Origin: Olegusella massiliensis
GTDB taxonomy: Bacteria; Actinomycetota; Coriobacteriia; Coriobacteriales; Atopobiaceae
Length of the DNA: 64,000 bases
NCBI RefSeq assembly: GCF_900078545.1
Contig: NZ_FLLS01000002.1
Span: 1,497,404-1,561,403, forward strand
Direction of reading: 5' to 3'
Position numbers and translations under genes: made by a program. The notes beneath the pieces were generated by a model that saw only the letters and a program-made list of their open reading frames with translations, was not told where the DNA came from and did not search any database. This document shows positions 35,615 through 44,768 of the stretch, one piece after another (within the stretch, counting starts at the first letter, position 1; every line of letters starts with the position of its first letter).

Positions 35615-36271
35615 CTAAACCATGCGCATAAAACCAATCATCTGGATGACTGACCCTAGCAGTACAAAGATATGCCAGACACAGTGCATAGGTGGATATT
35701 TGCTTCCTGCCAAATAAAAGATGATGCCTATCGTATAGGCTAGCCCACCCGCAAAGATCCAAGCCAGCCAGCCTTGCCCTACCTCAAGCAGAGTAGGCAG
35801 GGGGATGAGCATGATTGCCCAACCCATCAAAAGGTAGCTAATTTGACTGAATACCTTGGTAGGCTTTGCCGTCATATCATAGGCATTTGCAGCAATTCCC
35901 AGCGCTGCAATACCCCATTCCACTGCAAGCAATAATTTACCAGCAGTTGTATTCCAAAACACAATAAGTGCAATGGGCGTATAACAACCTGCAATCAACA
36001 AATAGATAGAGCAATGATCAAGGATGCGTAGCACTTTCTTTGCTCGTCCTACGGGTAATGCATGGTAGGCGGTACTCACGCCATAGAGCAACATCAGGGA
36101 GAGTGCATAGACAACAATGCCGACAATCTTTGGGACCGAAGGCGCCTCAAGGGCAGAACGGAGCATCCATCCCAATGCGAACAGACCAAGTCCAACGCCG
36201 ACAAGATGCGAAATAGCATTAACCGCTTCTTCACTGGGGCTATATTTGGGTAAAGGAATGCGATCGAGCAT
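35615..36271 (-). CDS. Hemolysin III / YqfA-family membrane protein
   Basis: A 218-residue seven-helix protein. EEAVNAISHLVGVGLGL, STAYHALP, LDHCSIYLLIAGCYTPIAL and a late PPMHCVWHIFVLLGS carry the conserved His/Asp residues of the PAQR/hemolysin III family, thought to be membrane hydrolases or lipid-related proteins. The start at 36271 has GGGAGG six bases upstream; longer frames do not. Monocistronic. Confidence 0.88.
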   Translation of the reverse strand: MLDRIPLPKYSPSEEAVNAISHLVGVGLGLFALGWMLRSALEAPSVPKIVGIVVYALSLMLLYGVSTAYHALPVGRAKKVLRILDHCSIYLLIAGCYTPIALIVFWNTTAGKLLLAVEWGIAALGIAANAYDMTAKPTKVFSQISYLLMGWAIMLIPLPTLLEVGQGWLAWIFAGGLAYTIGIIFYLAGSKYPPMHCVWHIFVLLGSVIQMIGFMRMV

Positions 36272-36441
36272 GGTGACCTCCCTTGTTCCTTCTGTATAAT
36301 TGTAACAATATAGATATGAGATTATAGGGTTATTAAAAACCATACACACAAATTAACAAACTCATCTTTGACGAAGCAGAACCTAAACAATAAAATTTGT
36401 AGAGGTGTGCTTACGGGCATAGTTGCTAAGGAGCAAACAAA

Positions 36442-36966
36442 GTGAGCAAAGCAGAAAAAGAAACACGAGCTTCTTGTCAAGTACCGCTGACGGACTTTTA
36501 TTTGCCTGCGCTACGAGACATTCCCGATGTAGGCCTGTTGCTTGAACAAACATGCCGATTAATTAATGGTTATCTAGACCCCTTGGGCAGTGTGCGTCTG
36601 ACACCATCGATGATTTCCAACTATGTCAAGCAAGACATTATCGACCGCCCTATAAAAAAGCTCTACTACCGCAATCATGTGTGCGATCTTATTTTTGTAG
36701 CAGTCGCAAAGACGGTACTGCAACTCGATGATATTCGTAGTTTGCTCGAGCTTCAGCGTGCGCAATACACGCGTGAAGTGGCCTATCAGAGTTTTATTGA
36801 ACTCTTTTCCGCGGCAATCAAGGGTACAGAGAGTATCTCTATAGATGAGGACAGTGAGCTTAGGCAGCTGTTATGTGAACTGGTAAGCTGCTGTGCCAAC
36901 CAGATTCATTTAGAACAACGAATTCGTTTTATTCTTGACAAGCAAAGCCAAGGAGAATCTGCATGA
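36442..36966 (+). CDS. DUF1836 protein, MerR-like HTH region
   Basis: A 174-residue protein beginning with GTG (AAGGAG eight bases upstream). The segment LTPSMISNYVKQDIID...KKLYYRNHVCDLIFVAVAK is the DUF1836 signature, which resembles a MerR-like winged helix. Its stop overlaps the asparaginase start (ATGA), so the pair is an operon. Inference: it may regulate this operon or sense a related signal; no operator is recognised upstream. Confidence 0.82.
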   Translation: MSKAEKETRASCQVPLTDFYLPALRDIPDVGLLLEQTCRLINGYLDPLGSVRLTPSMISNYVKQDIIDRPIKKLYYRNHVCDLIFVAVAKTVLQLDDIRSLLELQRAQYTREVAYQSFIELFSAAIKGTESISIDEDSELRQLLCELVSCCANQIHLEQRIRFILDKQSQGESA

Positions 36967-37964
36967 AGCGCATATTGCTTATAGCCACAGGCGGTACTAT
37001 TGCCTCGGTCGCCGGTGAAGCAGGGCTTTCACCTGCCATGACAGGAAAAGAATTGGCATTGCAAGTACCGCTCATCGAGGGTTTGTGCAAGCTTGATGTT
37101 GTTCAGCCGATGAATATCGATTCAACCAATATGCGCCCTTGCGACTGGCTCTGTATTGCTCGAGAAATTCGTGATAATTACGATAGCTACGATGGCTTTG
37201 TGATATTACATGGCACCGATACGATGGCCTATACGGCGGCAGCGCTCTCTTATCTCATCCAAAACAATGACAAACCAATCGTGCTCACGGGCTCACAGCA
37301 GCCTATGGGCAGCCCCTTTACCGATGCCAAACTCAATGTGTATCAAAGTCTGCTGTATGCTCTTGACGATGAGAGCAGTGATGTGAGCGTGGTTTTTGGG
37401 GGCGAGGCGATTGCGGGAACGCGTGCGCGCAAACAACGGACGATGAGTTTTAACGCATTCTCAAGTGTTAACTATCCAGCCCTCGCGATTATACGTAATG
37501 ATCAAATTGTTCGCGTTAGCTCTGCTCATAAACTCGACAGACAAGCGCGAAAGCCTTGTTTTTATGACAAGCTGAATGAGCGCGTGATTGTTATCAAGCT
37601 TACGCCCAAGCTTCAACCGTCAATTTTTGCTCTGCTTCAGGAGGATTATGACGCCATCATACTTGAGACCTTTGGTATTGGCGGCGTTCCCGAATACCCT
37701 GATGCATCGTATAAGCACGCGATAGACGAGTGGATAACCTCGGGTCGCAGTTTGGTGATGACAACACAGGTACCTGAGGAAGGCCTTGATTTAGGTGTGT
37801 ATGAAGTTGGGCATGCCTACGCCAACAAGCCTGGTATTTTACAGGGCGGCGACATGACTTCTGAATCGCTTGTAGCTAAGACTATGTGGGTGCTTGGACA
37901 AACGCGCGATACAGTAAAAATTAGTGAGTTGTTTTACCGTCCAGTCAACCACGACCGTAGCTAG
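36963..37964 (+). CDS. ansA: L-asparaginase type I
   Basis: A 333-residue cytoplasmic asparaginase making aspartate and ammonia. Both catalytic threonine motifs are present: LLIATGGTIAS (Thr near residue 12) and VILHGTDTMAYTA (about 87-99), with the Lys in GSPFTDAKLNVYQ. There is no signal peptide, as expected for the type I low-affinity class. Translationally coupled to the DUF1836 gene. Convergent with proA, with only 45 nt between. Confidence 0.93.
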   Translation: MKRILLIATGGTIASVAGEAGLSPAMTGKELALQVPLIEGLCKLDVVQPMNIDSTNMRPCDWLCIAREIRDNYDSYDGFVILHGTDTMAYTAAALSYLIQNNDKPIVLTGSQQPMGSPFTDAKLNVYQSLLYALDDESSDVSVVFGGEAIAGTRARKQRTMSFNAFSSVNYPALAIIRNDQIVRVSSAHKLDRQARKPCFYDKLNERVIVIKLTPKLQPSIFALLQEDYDAIILETFGIGGVPEYPDASYKHAIDEWITSGRSLVMTTQVPEEGLDLGVYEVGHAYANKPGILQGGDMTSESLVAKTMWVLGQTRDTVKISELFYRPVNHDRS

Positions 37965-38009
37965 TCACATCAATCAGGGTTGTAGCTGAACTTGTGCACC
38001 ACCCGGCTC

Positions 38010-39290
38010 TTAGAGGTCACGATGCGTAAACTGACGCTTGCCTGAGGCATAGTCACTCACAATATGGTTTTGCCCACGCAACAAATACTTATAGGTTACG
38101 AGTCCCTCCAGTCCTACAGGACCGCGCGCATGAATCTTGCCCGTAGAAATGCCCACTTCAGCGCCAAAGCCGTAACGGTAGCCATCGGCAAAACGTGTCG
38201 ATGCATTGACATAGACACCTGCTGAGTCAACCATCTGTTGGAACTTGTTAGCTTCGCTCTCATTGCGGGTAAGAATTGCATCGGTATGATGAGAACCGTA
38301 GCGATTGATATGCTCGATTGCTTCTTCAGTATTCTTTACAAGCTTGACACTGAGTTCAAGAGCGAGATATTCGTGAGCATAGCCGTCTGCGCCTAGAGGC
38401 TTTACCTGAATGTAGCGGGCGACCTCGTCATCACCGTGCAGATGCACACCAGCTGCCCCGCAAGCTGCAGCCAATCGGGGCAGAAAGTCCTTCGCGATAC
38501 TGCGCTGTACCAAGACAGTCTCTGTCGTATTGCAGGCAACTACGTATTGTGTTTTGGCATCAATAAGCACACGCAGAGCTTGGTTGAAGTCCGCGCTCTG
38601 CTCTACAAAGCTGTGGCAAATTCCATCGGCATGGCCCATTACAGGGATTTTGGTATTGTCCATAATGTGGCGGACAAAGGCATTGGAACCGCGCGGGATG
38701 AGCAGGTCAACATCACCATCACAACCCAGTAGTTCATCAATATCAGCATGGGATTCTGCCTGCATGAGGCAGGCTGAAGGAAGCCCCGCCTTAAGGATAG
38801 CGTCGTGAATGAGGACAAAAAGACAGCGATTGGTCTTAGCGGTTTCACGTCCTCCCTTAAGAATTGCACAATTGCCCGATTTGATGCAAAGGGTTGAAAT
38901 CTGCACGAGCGCATCGGGGCGCGCCTCAAAGATGACACCGATAACGCCTATGGGGCAGCTTATACGGCGGAGTTCTAGACCCTCGTCAAGGTCGCGATCA
39001 AGTGTAATGACTCCAAGCGGATCGGGAAGACCAATGAGCTGGTCGATGCCCAAACAGACATCGTTTAGTTTGTGCTCATCAAAGCAGAGACGTTTAATGA
39101 GCTGACTTGCAATTCCTGCTTCCTCGGCAGCTTGTACATCTGCAGCATTTGCCGCAAAAATCGCGTCTTTCGCTTCAAGCAGAGCTTGCTTTACCAGCTC
39201 AAGTGCATGATTGCGAAGTGCAATATCGCTCGCAGCAAGTACCGGTGCACTAAGTTTCATCTGGCGAGCATCATCACGAATACTCATCAT
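38010..39290 (-). CDS. proA: Glutamate-5-semialdehyde dehydrogenase (proline synthesis)
   Basis: A 426-residue enzyme reducing glutamyl-5-phosphate to the semialdehyde. CPIGVIGVIFEARPDALVQ, KGGRETAKTN, the catalytic Cys in VACNTTETVLV, and the end VGLEGLVTYKYLLRG are typical of ProA. The start is ATG 39290 or the next codon 39287; AAGGAG is four or seven bases upstream. The usual partner proB (glutamate kinase) is not next to it. The next gene upstream (Ldh-type oxidoreductase) ends 36 nt before the start and may be co-transcribed. Confidence 0.95.
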   Translation of the reverse strand: MMSIRDDARQMKLSAPVLAASDIALRNHALELVKQALLEAKDAIFAANAADVQAAEEAGIASQLIKRLCFDEHKLNDVCLGIDQLIGLPDPLGVITLDRDLDEGLELRRISCPIGVIGVIFEARPDALVQISTLCIKSGNCAILKGGRETAKTNRCLFVLIHDAILKAGLPSACLMQAESHADIDELLGCDGDVDLLIPRGSNAFVRHIMDNTKIPVMGHADGICHSFVEQSADFNQALRVLIDAKTQYVVACNTTETVLVQRSIAKDFLPRLAAACGAAGVHLHGDDEVARYIQVKPLGADGYAHEYLALELSVKLVKNTEEAIEHINRYGSHHTDAILTRNESEANKFQQMVDSAGVYVNASTRFADGYRYGFGAEVGISTGKIHARGPVGLEGLVTYKYLLRGQNHIVSDYASGKRQFTHRDL

Positions 39291-39326
39291 ATTTCTCCTT
39301 CTGAGCAATAAAGAAACGATGCTCTT

Positions 39327-40445
39327 TTATAGATCTTCAAAATCAAAATGATAGGGAAGTCCTAGTTCGTCTCGGACGGCAATAAGGTCTGCTTGGACAC
39401 CAGAGCCTACCGGCACACCTTTGTCCTTACGCTCTTGTGCCGCCAACCACTCTTTTTCGCCTGCGGTATAAATACGGTCTTGACCTGGAGCTTTTTTAGA
39501 AGCACGCAGTGCACGACAGATATCACCAGCAATTTTTTCAAAGGTCTTACGGCCGCAAAATGCTTCAGGATCAATCACAAAAAAGAAGTGTCCCAAGCCA
39601 TACATCTGTGGCTTTCCATCAGCAGATACACCCATGAGCGCCTTCATAAACTTGCCGCCAGCAAGTGCTGCTGAGAGAATTTCGACAACTGCTGCATAAC
39701 CATAGCCCTTGTATCCTGCGGTGGCATCTCCAACGCCACCCAGAGGAGCGAGAGCTGCTGTGCCATCCACAAGATCTTTGAGTATTTGTTGGCTATCGGT
39801 TTCGGTGCCGCCATCAGCAGTAACCACACAACCCGCAGGGGTCTTTTTGCCCTCGCGTGCATAGTATTCGATACGACCGCGTTGAACAATGGACGTGGCG
39901 CAGTCTATACAGAAGGGAAACTCCTCATCTGTTGGTAGAGCAAAAGTCAAAGGGTTTGTACCCATCATATTGTCTACGCCAAAGGTTGGTGCGATAGAGG
40001 GACGAGCATTGGTACCCGTAAGACCAATCAAGCCCTCCTTGCTTGCCATTGTGGCCCAATAACCAGCGATGCCATAGTGAGTAGAGTTTTTGATTGCACC
40101 ACCCGCCATGCCTTGAGCTTTTGCTTTCTTAATAAGCATCTGCATCATTTTGTGGCTCGCAACCATGCCCATGCCGTCATGCGCATCCATAACAACGGTG
40201 GTTGGAGTTTCACGCACAATCTCAGTATGAGTAACAGGTAGCAATGTTCCACGTTTGATACGGTCGAGATAGATTGGCTTAAAGCGGTTGCAGCCGTGGC
40301 TTTCGATACCACGACGGTCGGATTCCATTAAGACATCGGCGCAAATCTCAGCGTCAGCCCTCGGTACACCATAGGCTTCAAAGGCGTCAACCATAAAATC
40401 GCCGATTTGCTTCCAAGGAACATAAGGACGCGTTTCTGTACTCAT
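39327..40445 (-). CDS. Ldh-family (malate/L-lactate/ureidoglycolate-type) oxidoreductase
   Basis: A 372-residue NAD(P)-dependent enzyme of the type 2 malate/L-lactate/sulfolactate dehydrogenase family (not the Rossmann LDH type). Signs: SDRRGIESHGCNRF with the catalytic His, NSTHYGIAGYWATMA, GTNARPSIAPTFG, DNMMGTNPLTFALP and YKGYGYAAVVEILS. The precise substrate is uncertain; malate is attractive because malic enzyme is encoded next, 76 nt upstream on the same strand (inference only). Ribosome site AAAGG is near the ATG. Confidence 0.88.
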   Translation of the reverse strand: MSTETRPYVPWKQIGDFMVDAFEAYGVPRADAEICADVLMESDRRGIESHGCNRFKPIYLDRIKRGTLLPVTHTEIVRETPTTVVMDAHDGMGMVASHKMMQMLIKKAKAQGMAGGAIKNSTHYGIAGYWATMASKEGLIGLTGTNARPSIAPTFGVDNMMGTNPLTFALPTDEEFPFCIDCATSIVQRGRIEYYAREGKKTPAGCVVTADGGTETDSQQILKDLVDGTAALAPLGGVGDATAGYKGYGYAAVVEILSAALAGGKFMKALMGVSADGKPQMYGLGHFFFVIDPEAFCGRKTFEKIAGDICRALRASKKAPGQDRIYTAGEKEWLAAQERKDKGVPVGSGVQADLIAVRDELGLPYHFDFEDL

Positions 40446-40521
40446 GGTCTGCCTTTCGTTGTCGTGGAGCTGCTTGTCTTATAAAGCTCAGTGTAGCAAG
40501 CGAAACGACAAATACTGCACT

Positions 40522-41712
40522 CTAGGCACGAGCAATACCTTCAACGCGCGCTTGGTTGGCGACAGCGGTTGCTACCGCTTTGGGCACACGATCATCAAAT
40601 GCACTGGGAATGATGTAGTCTTCGCGCAATTCGTCTGTGCCAACGATGTCCGCGATTGCCTGTGCCGCTGCCAGCTTCATGCCCTCAGTGATGTCAGTTG
40701 CACGCGCATCAAGAGCTCCGCGAAAAATTCCTGGGAAGACAAGCACATTGTTAATCTGATTGGGAAAATCTGAACGTCCCGTTGCAACCACACGAGCTCC
40801 AGCGGCCTTTGCCTCGTCAGGCATAATTTCGGGCGTGGGGTTTGCCATTGCAAAGACAATAGCATCATCTGCCATGGCTGAGACGAGTGTTGCATCGAGC
40901 ACCCGAGGAGCAGAAACGCCGATAAAGATATCACGGCCAGGAAGCACCTCTGCGAGATGGCCGTGAATCTGCTCGGGGTTAGTGCGCAGAGCCATGGCTG
41001 CTTGTGCGGGATTCATCCAATTTTCGCCAGGAGCAAGTGCTCCTCTTCGAGCCAATAAAACAATATTTGTCGCACCAAGCTCAATCAGCAGATTGGCAAT
41101 AGAAATGCCAGCAGATCCTGCACCATTGATAACGATACGCGTGTTTTCGAGTTTTTTTCCCACAAGGCGCAATGCGTTCATAAGACCTGCTGAGCAGACA
41201 ATCGCTGTGCCATGTTGATCATCGTGAAAGACAGGAATATCAAGCTCTTGGCGCAGGCGCGTTTCTATTTCAAAGCAGCGCGGAGCAGAAATATCCTCAA
41301 GGTTGATACCACCAAAGCTGGGTGCCAATCGCTTGACTGTTTGGACAATCTCATCAGGATCCTTTGTATCGAGACAGATGGGAAAGGCATCGATGCCACC
41401 AAACTGTTTGAATAAGATGGACTTGCCCTCCATGACAGGCATAGCTGCCAGGGGTCCAATATCGCCGAGTCCTAGTACGGCGGTACCATCCGAGACAACT
41501 GCAACAAGATTGCGTTTTGCGGTGTAGTCCCATACCGCATCAGGGTTGCGAGCAATTTGGCGGCAGGGCTCGGCAACGCCAGGAGTATAGGCAATGGAGA
41601 GATCATCACGATTATTGAGTGCAACCTTGCTGGTGACCGCGATTTTACCGTGATGTTGACGGTGCATCTCGAGTGCTAATGCGGCAAAATCCTTATGCTC
41701 ATTCGCTGTCAT
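40522..41712 (-). CDS. Malic enzyme, short bacterial form
   Basis: A 396-residue NAD(P)-dependent oxidative decarboxylase, malate to pyruvate and CO2. Motifs: VALNNRDDLSIAYTPGVAEP, VVSDGTAVLGLGDIGP, LEDISAPRCFEIE, IPVFHDDQHGTAIV with metal-binding aspartates, VINGAGSAGISIA nucleotide loop and FAMANPTPEI. It lacks the C-terminal phosphotransacetylase-like domain of MaeB. GGAGGG precedes the ATG. A terminator for the upstream metY separates the two transcripts. Confidence 0.93.
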   Translation of the reverse strand: MTANEHKDFAALALEMHRQHHGKIAVTSKVALNNRDDLSIAYTPGVAEPCRQIARNPDAVWDYTAKRNLVAVVSDGTAVLGLGDIGPLAAMPVMEGKSILFKQFGGIDAFPICLDTKDPDEIVQTVKRLAPSFGGINLEDISAPRCFEIETRLRQELDIPVFHDDQHGTAIVCSAGLMNALRLVGKKLENTRIVINGAGSAGISIANLLIELGATNIVLLARRGALAPGENWMNPAQAAMALRTNPEQIHGHLAEVLPGRDIFIGVSAPRVLDATLVSAMADDAIVFAMANPTPEIMPDEAKAAGARVVATGRSDFPNQINNVLVFPGIFRGALDARATDITEGMKLAAAQAIADIVGTDELREDYIIPSAFDDRVPKAVATAVANQARVEGIARA

Positions 41713-41743
41713 AATCCCTCCAAATACTTAATTCATGCTCGTA

Positions 41744-41776
41744 ATAACAAAAAGCGGCACCATAAAGATGCCGCTT
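41744..41776 (-). terminator. Rho-independent terminator after metY
   Basis: On the minus strand AAGCGGCA pairs with TGCCGCTT (41752-41776 overall), followed by TTTTTGTT. It lies 12 nt after the metY stop. Confidence 0.8.
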
Positions 41777-41788
41777 GTACTCGGTGAT

Positions 41789-43081
41789 TTAGGCCAAAGC
41801 AGCAAATGCTTGCTCAAGGTCACTAAGGATATCTTTGGGGTCTTCCAAGCCACAGGACAGACGAATCATACCAGGGTAGATGCCTGCAGCCAGTAGCTGC
41901 TCATCGGTGAGCTGGCGGTGGGTCGAAGTGGCAGGATGCAAAGCGCAGGTTTGCGAATCAGCGACATGTACCTCCTGAGACACAAGCTTCAGATGATCAA
42001 GTACTGCCGCCGCACGGTCACGGCTGCCGCCCTTGGAGCCCTTGCCATCTCCTACCACAAAGGAAATGACTCCGCAGGGGCCATCAGGTAGATACTTATT
42101 TGCGAGCTCATGATAGGAATTGGATTTTAGGCCAGGGAAGTTGACCGAATCTACCTCGGGACGCGCCTCAAGATATTCGGCAACTTTTTGAGCGGTACTT
42201 GTATGACGCCTCATACGAAGTGCAAGGGTCTCGAGTGTCTCATTGAGAATAAAGGCATTGGTTGCAGGGGGATTGACGCCAAAATCACGCATGAGCTGCA
42301 TACGAGCCTTCATAATAAAGGCAATCTTGCCATAATCACGCGTATAGATGATGCCATGGTATGACTCATCAGGTTCGGTAAAGTCAGGGAAACGACCAGA
42401 AGCAGCCCAATCAAATTTGCCTGAGTCAACAATGATGCCGCCGACCGTTATGGCATGACCATCCATGTACTTGGTAGTGGAGTGTATAACGATGTCAGCG
42501 CCCCATTCGATAGGACGGCAGAGTACAGGCGTGGGGAAGGTATTATCCACAACCAAGGGCAATCCAGCTTCGTGAGCTGCAGAAGCAAAAGTCTCTAGGT
42601 CAAGTACAGCGAGAGCAGGGTTAGCAACAACTTCGCCAAAAACAAGCTTGGTTTCAGGACGAATAGCTGCGGCGATTTCCTCTTTTGTTGCACGAGGAGA
42701 GACGAAAGTGGTGGTAATGCCAAACTTAGGCAGGGTGGTAGTAAAGAGATTTACCGTACCACCGTAAATCGTGGAGGAAACCACACAGTGATCGCCTGCC
42801 TTGCAGAGGTTGGCAACGGTCAGGAAGCTTGCCATCTGACCAGAGCTTGTCAGCATAGCTGCAGCGCCGCCCTCAAGATTTGCAATTTTTTCTTCTACTG
42901 CAGAGCAGGTGGGGTTGGTAATGCGGGAATACATATGACCCTGCTCGGGATGATCAAAAAGATTTGCCACTGCATCGGTTGTGTCATAGTGAAAAGTGGT
43001 GCTGAGGTAGATTGGCAAGCAGCGAGGCTCGCCATTGCCTGCCTGATATCCTCCATGGATGCAGGTAGTATCGATGCCCAT
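41789..43081 (-). CDS. metY: O-acetylhomoserine sulfhydrylase/aminocarboxypropyltransferase
   Basis: A 430-residue Cys/Met-metabolism PLP enzyme that makes homocysteine from O-acetylhomoserine and sulfide or methanethiol. TTCIHGGYQ, YSRITNPTCSAVEEKIANLEGG, VVDNTFPTPVLCRP, HSTTKYMDGHA with the PLP lysine and GMIRLSCGLED are typical; the length and the insert around 230-270 favour MetY over MetB. The leader of about 110 nt contains no S-box that I can recognise. It ends at a clear terminator. Confidence 0.92.
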   Translation of the reverse strand: MGIDTTCIHGGYQAGNGEPRCLPIYLSTTFHYDTTDAVANLFDHPEQGHMYSRITNPTCSAVEEKIANLEGGAAAMLTSSGQMASFLTVANLCKAGDHCVVSSTIYGGTVNLFTTTLPKFGITTTFVSPRATKEEIAAAIRPETKLVFGEVVANPALAVLDLETFASAAHEAGLPLVVDNTFPTPVLCRPIEWGADIVIHSTTKYMDGHAITVGGIIVDSGKFDWAASGRFPDFTEPDESYHGIIYTRDYGKIAFIMKARMQLMRDFGVNPPATNAFILNETLETLALRMRRHTSTAQKVAEYLEARPEVDSVNFPGLKSNSYHELANKYLPDGPCGVISFVVGDGKGSKGGSRDRAAAVLDHLKLVSQEVHVADSQTCALHPATSTHRQLTDEQLLAAGIYPGMIRLSCGLEDPKDILSDLEQAFAALA

Positions 43082-43194
43082 AGTAATAAATCCTTTCCTT
43101 TGGGTGGCATACTTGTTAAGCGTAGCGCTTAGAGGGCAGCAATGTCGATATAATTTTTGTTGACAGTTTGCGTGAAAAAAGTGAGGCTACATTT

Positions 43195-44535
43195 ATGCTT
43201 GACAGCATACAAAAGCTTTGTGTAAGCGATGAAAATTTGCAGGAGCATCTTCTACAAAGTCAAACTGTGTGGACAGGCAAAATTTTTTCGGTTGAAACCT
43301 CTCAGGTGAGCTGTCCTGATGGGAGGCTTGCGTATAGAGAGCTGGCGCGTCACCATGGGGGCGCTGCTGTGGCAGTCATACGCGATGGCAAGCTGTGTTT
43401 GGTGCGTCAGTGGCGTGTATCGGTGGATCAGCTGACCCTTGAAATTCCAGCAGGCAAACTCGAGTCAGGAGAAGATCCTACGGTTTGCGCTGCTCGCGAA
43501 CTTAAAGAAGAAACGGGCCTTGTGGCCAGCTCACTTGAGCTTTTGGCAACCTCGTATGGTTCGATTGGTTTTACTGATGAACATACGATGATTTATCTTG
43601 CGCATGGCGTGCATCAAAGTGATGCAATCCCTGATAAAGGTGAGTTTGTTGATGTCGTGTGGCTTGATATCTCCGAAGTTTTAGATGCCGTCAAAGCAGG
43701 ACTTATTTGTGATTCCAAAACTATCATTGCCGCCAGCATGGCTGCCCAAGCACTACGACGTCGTGCTCAACTAAAGTCAGTAATCTATGGGCTTGCAATA
43801 GGGGATGCCTTGGGCGTGCCGTATGAGTTTTGTGAGCGCGGAAGTTTTTGTTGCACAGATATGGTGGGGCACGGAACACATAATCAAGAGGCAGGAACAT
43901 TTTCGGATGATACCAGTATGACTTTGGCAACCTGTGACAGCATTCGTGTGCGTGGCTTGATTGACCTTGCTGATATGCGCGAGCGCTTTTGCCGCTGGTT
44001 ATATGAAGGCGCATATACGCCTGATGGCATTTGTTTTGATGTGGGCAATACAACTGCAGTGGCCTTAAGACAGGGATATGGCTGTGAGGGCGAGTGGGAT
44101 AACGGTAATGGTTCGCTTATGCGCATTGCTCCTCTTGCTTTTATCGCGGCAAGTGATAAGGATATTCGTGCGGTTTCAGCTATTACTCATGCACATGCCT
44201 TGAGCTGTAGTGTCTGTGTGAGCTTTGTTCACATCCTAAGGCGTTTAGCAGCTGGTGCGACCGCGGCGGACGTGGCAGGAGAGTGGAAGGGGCAGCCTGC
44301 GCCTGCATCCAGTGGTTTTGTGCAGCATGCCTATGATGCAGCCCTTTGGTGTTTAGCAAATACGTCAAGCTATCGGGATTGTGTACTTGCTGCAGTTAAT
44401 CTGGGTTCGGACACGGATACCACTGCTGCTATTGCTGGCGCATTGGCAGGTGTGCTCTATGGTTATGATGCTATTCCCGTCGAGTGGGTTTCTGCTTTGC
44501 GCGCAAAAGATTTGATCGAGTCCTGCTTGTTTTAA
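43195..44535 (+). CDS. Nudix ADP-ribose pyrophosphatase fused to ADP-ribosylglycohydrolase
   Basis: A 446-residue two-enzyme protein. Residues about 20-185 are an ADP-ribose-type Nudix hydrolase with a complete box, Gly87 to Leu109 (G-x5-E-x7-REL-x-EE-x-GL), and the upstream LEIPAGKLESG typical of NudF-like proteins. Residues about 193-446 are a DraG-type glycohydrolase with GDALGVPYEF (203-212), FSDDT (236-240), GNGSLMRIAP (304-313) and GSDTDTTAAIAGALAG (404-419), so the metal ligands look intact. Inference: the second domain frees ADP-ribose from protein, nucleic acid or small molecules, and the first converts it to AMP and ribose-5-phosphate. ATG 43195 has GAGG eight bases upstream. Confidence 0.9.
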   Translation: MLDSIQKLCVSDENLQEHLLQSQTVWTGKIFSVETSQVSCPDGRLAYRELARHHGGAAVAVIRDGKLCLVRQWRVSVDQLTLEIPAGKLESGEDPTVCAARELKEETGLVASSLELLATSYGSIGFTDEHTMIYLAHGVHQSDAIPDKGEFVDVVWLDISEVLDAVKAGLICDSKTIIAASMAAQALRRRAQLKSVIYGLAIGDALGVPYEFCERGSFCCTDMVGHGTHNQEAGTFSDDTSMTLATCDSIRVRGLIDLADMRERFCRWLYEGAYTPDGICFDVGNTTAVALRQGYGCEGEWDNGNGSLMRIAPLAFIAASDKDIRAVSAITHAHALSCSVCVSFVHILRRLAAGATAADVAGEWKGQPAPASSGFVQHAYDAALWCLANTSSYRDCVLAAVNLGSDTDTTAAIAGALAGVLYGYDAIPVEWVSALRAKDLIESCLF

Positions 44536-44674
44536 TATTTTACTGGCTTAGCTGAAACTGAAGCTGGTTTTGTACTGAGAAGTATATTTAAGGCCACAAA
44601 CAATATCTATGATACTTAGGGCACGAGATAGTGTAGGTCGTGGTAGGATATGCCTGCACGAGTTCCAGTAACGG

Positions 44675-44750
44675 GCGCCCTTAGCTCAATGGATAGAGCA
44701 CCAGTCTTCTAAACTGTAGGTTGGCGGTTCGAGTCCGCCAGGGCGCACCA
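44675..44750 (+). tRNA. tRNA-Arg(TCT)
   Basis: A 76-nt cloverleaf with CCA encoded. Acceptor GCGCCCT pairs with AGGGCGC; anticodon loop CTTCTAA gives TCT; T-loop GGTTCGAGTCC. It reads AGA codons. Confidence 0.95.
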
Positions 44751-44768
44751 TTTTTACGCGTGTATTTT

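Noticed and set aside
43082-43194. SAM riboswitch before metY
   Set aside because: The short leader lacks the conserved S-box stems, and the terminator in the area belongs to the gene end.
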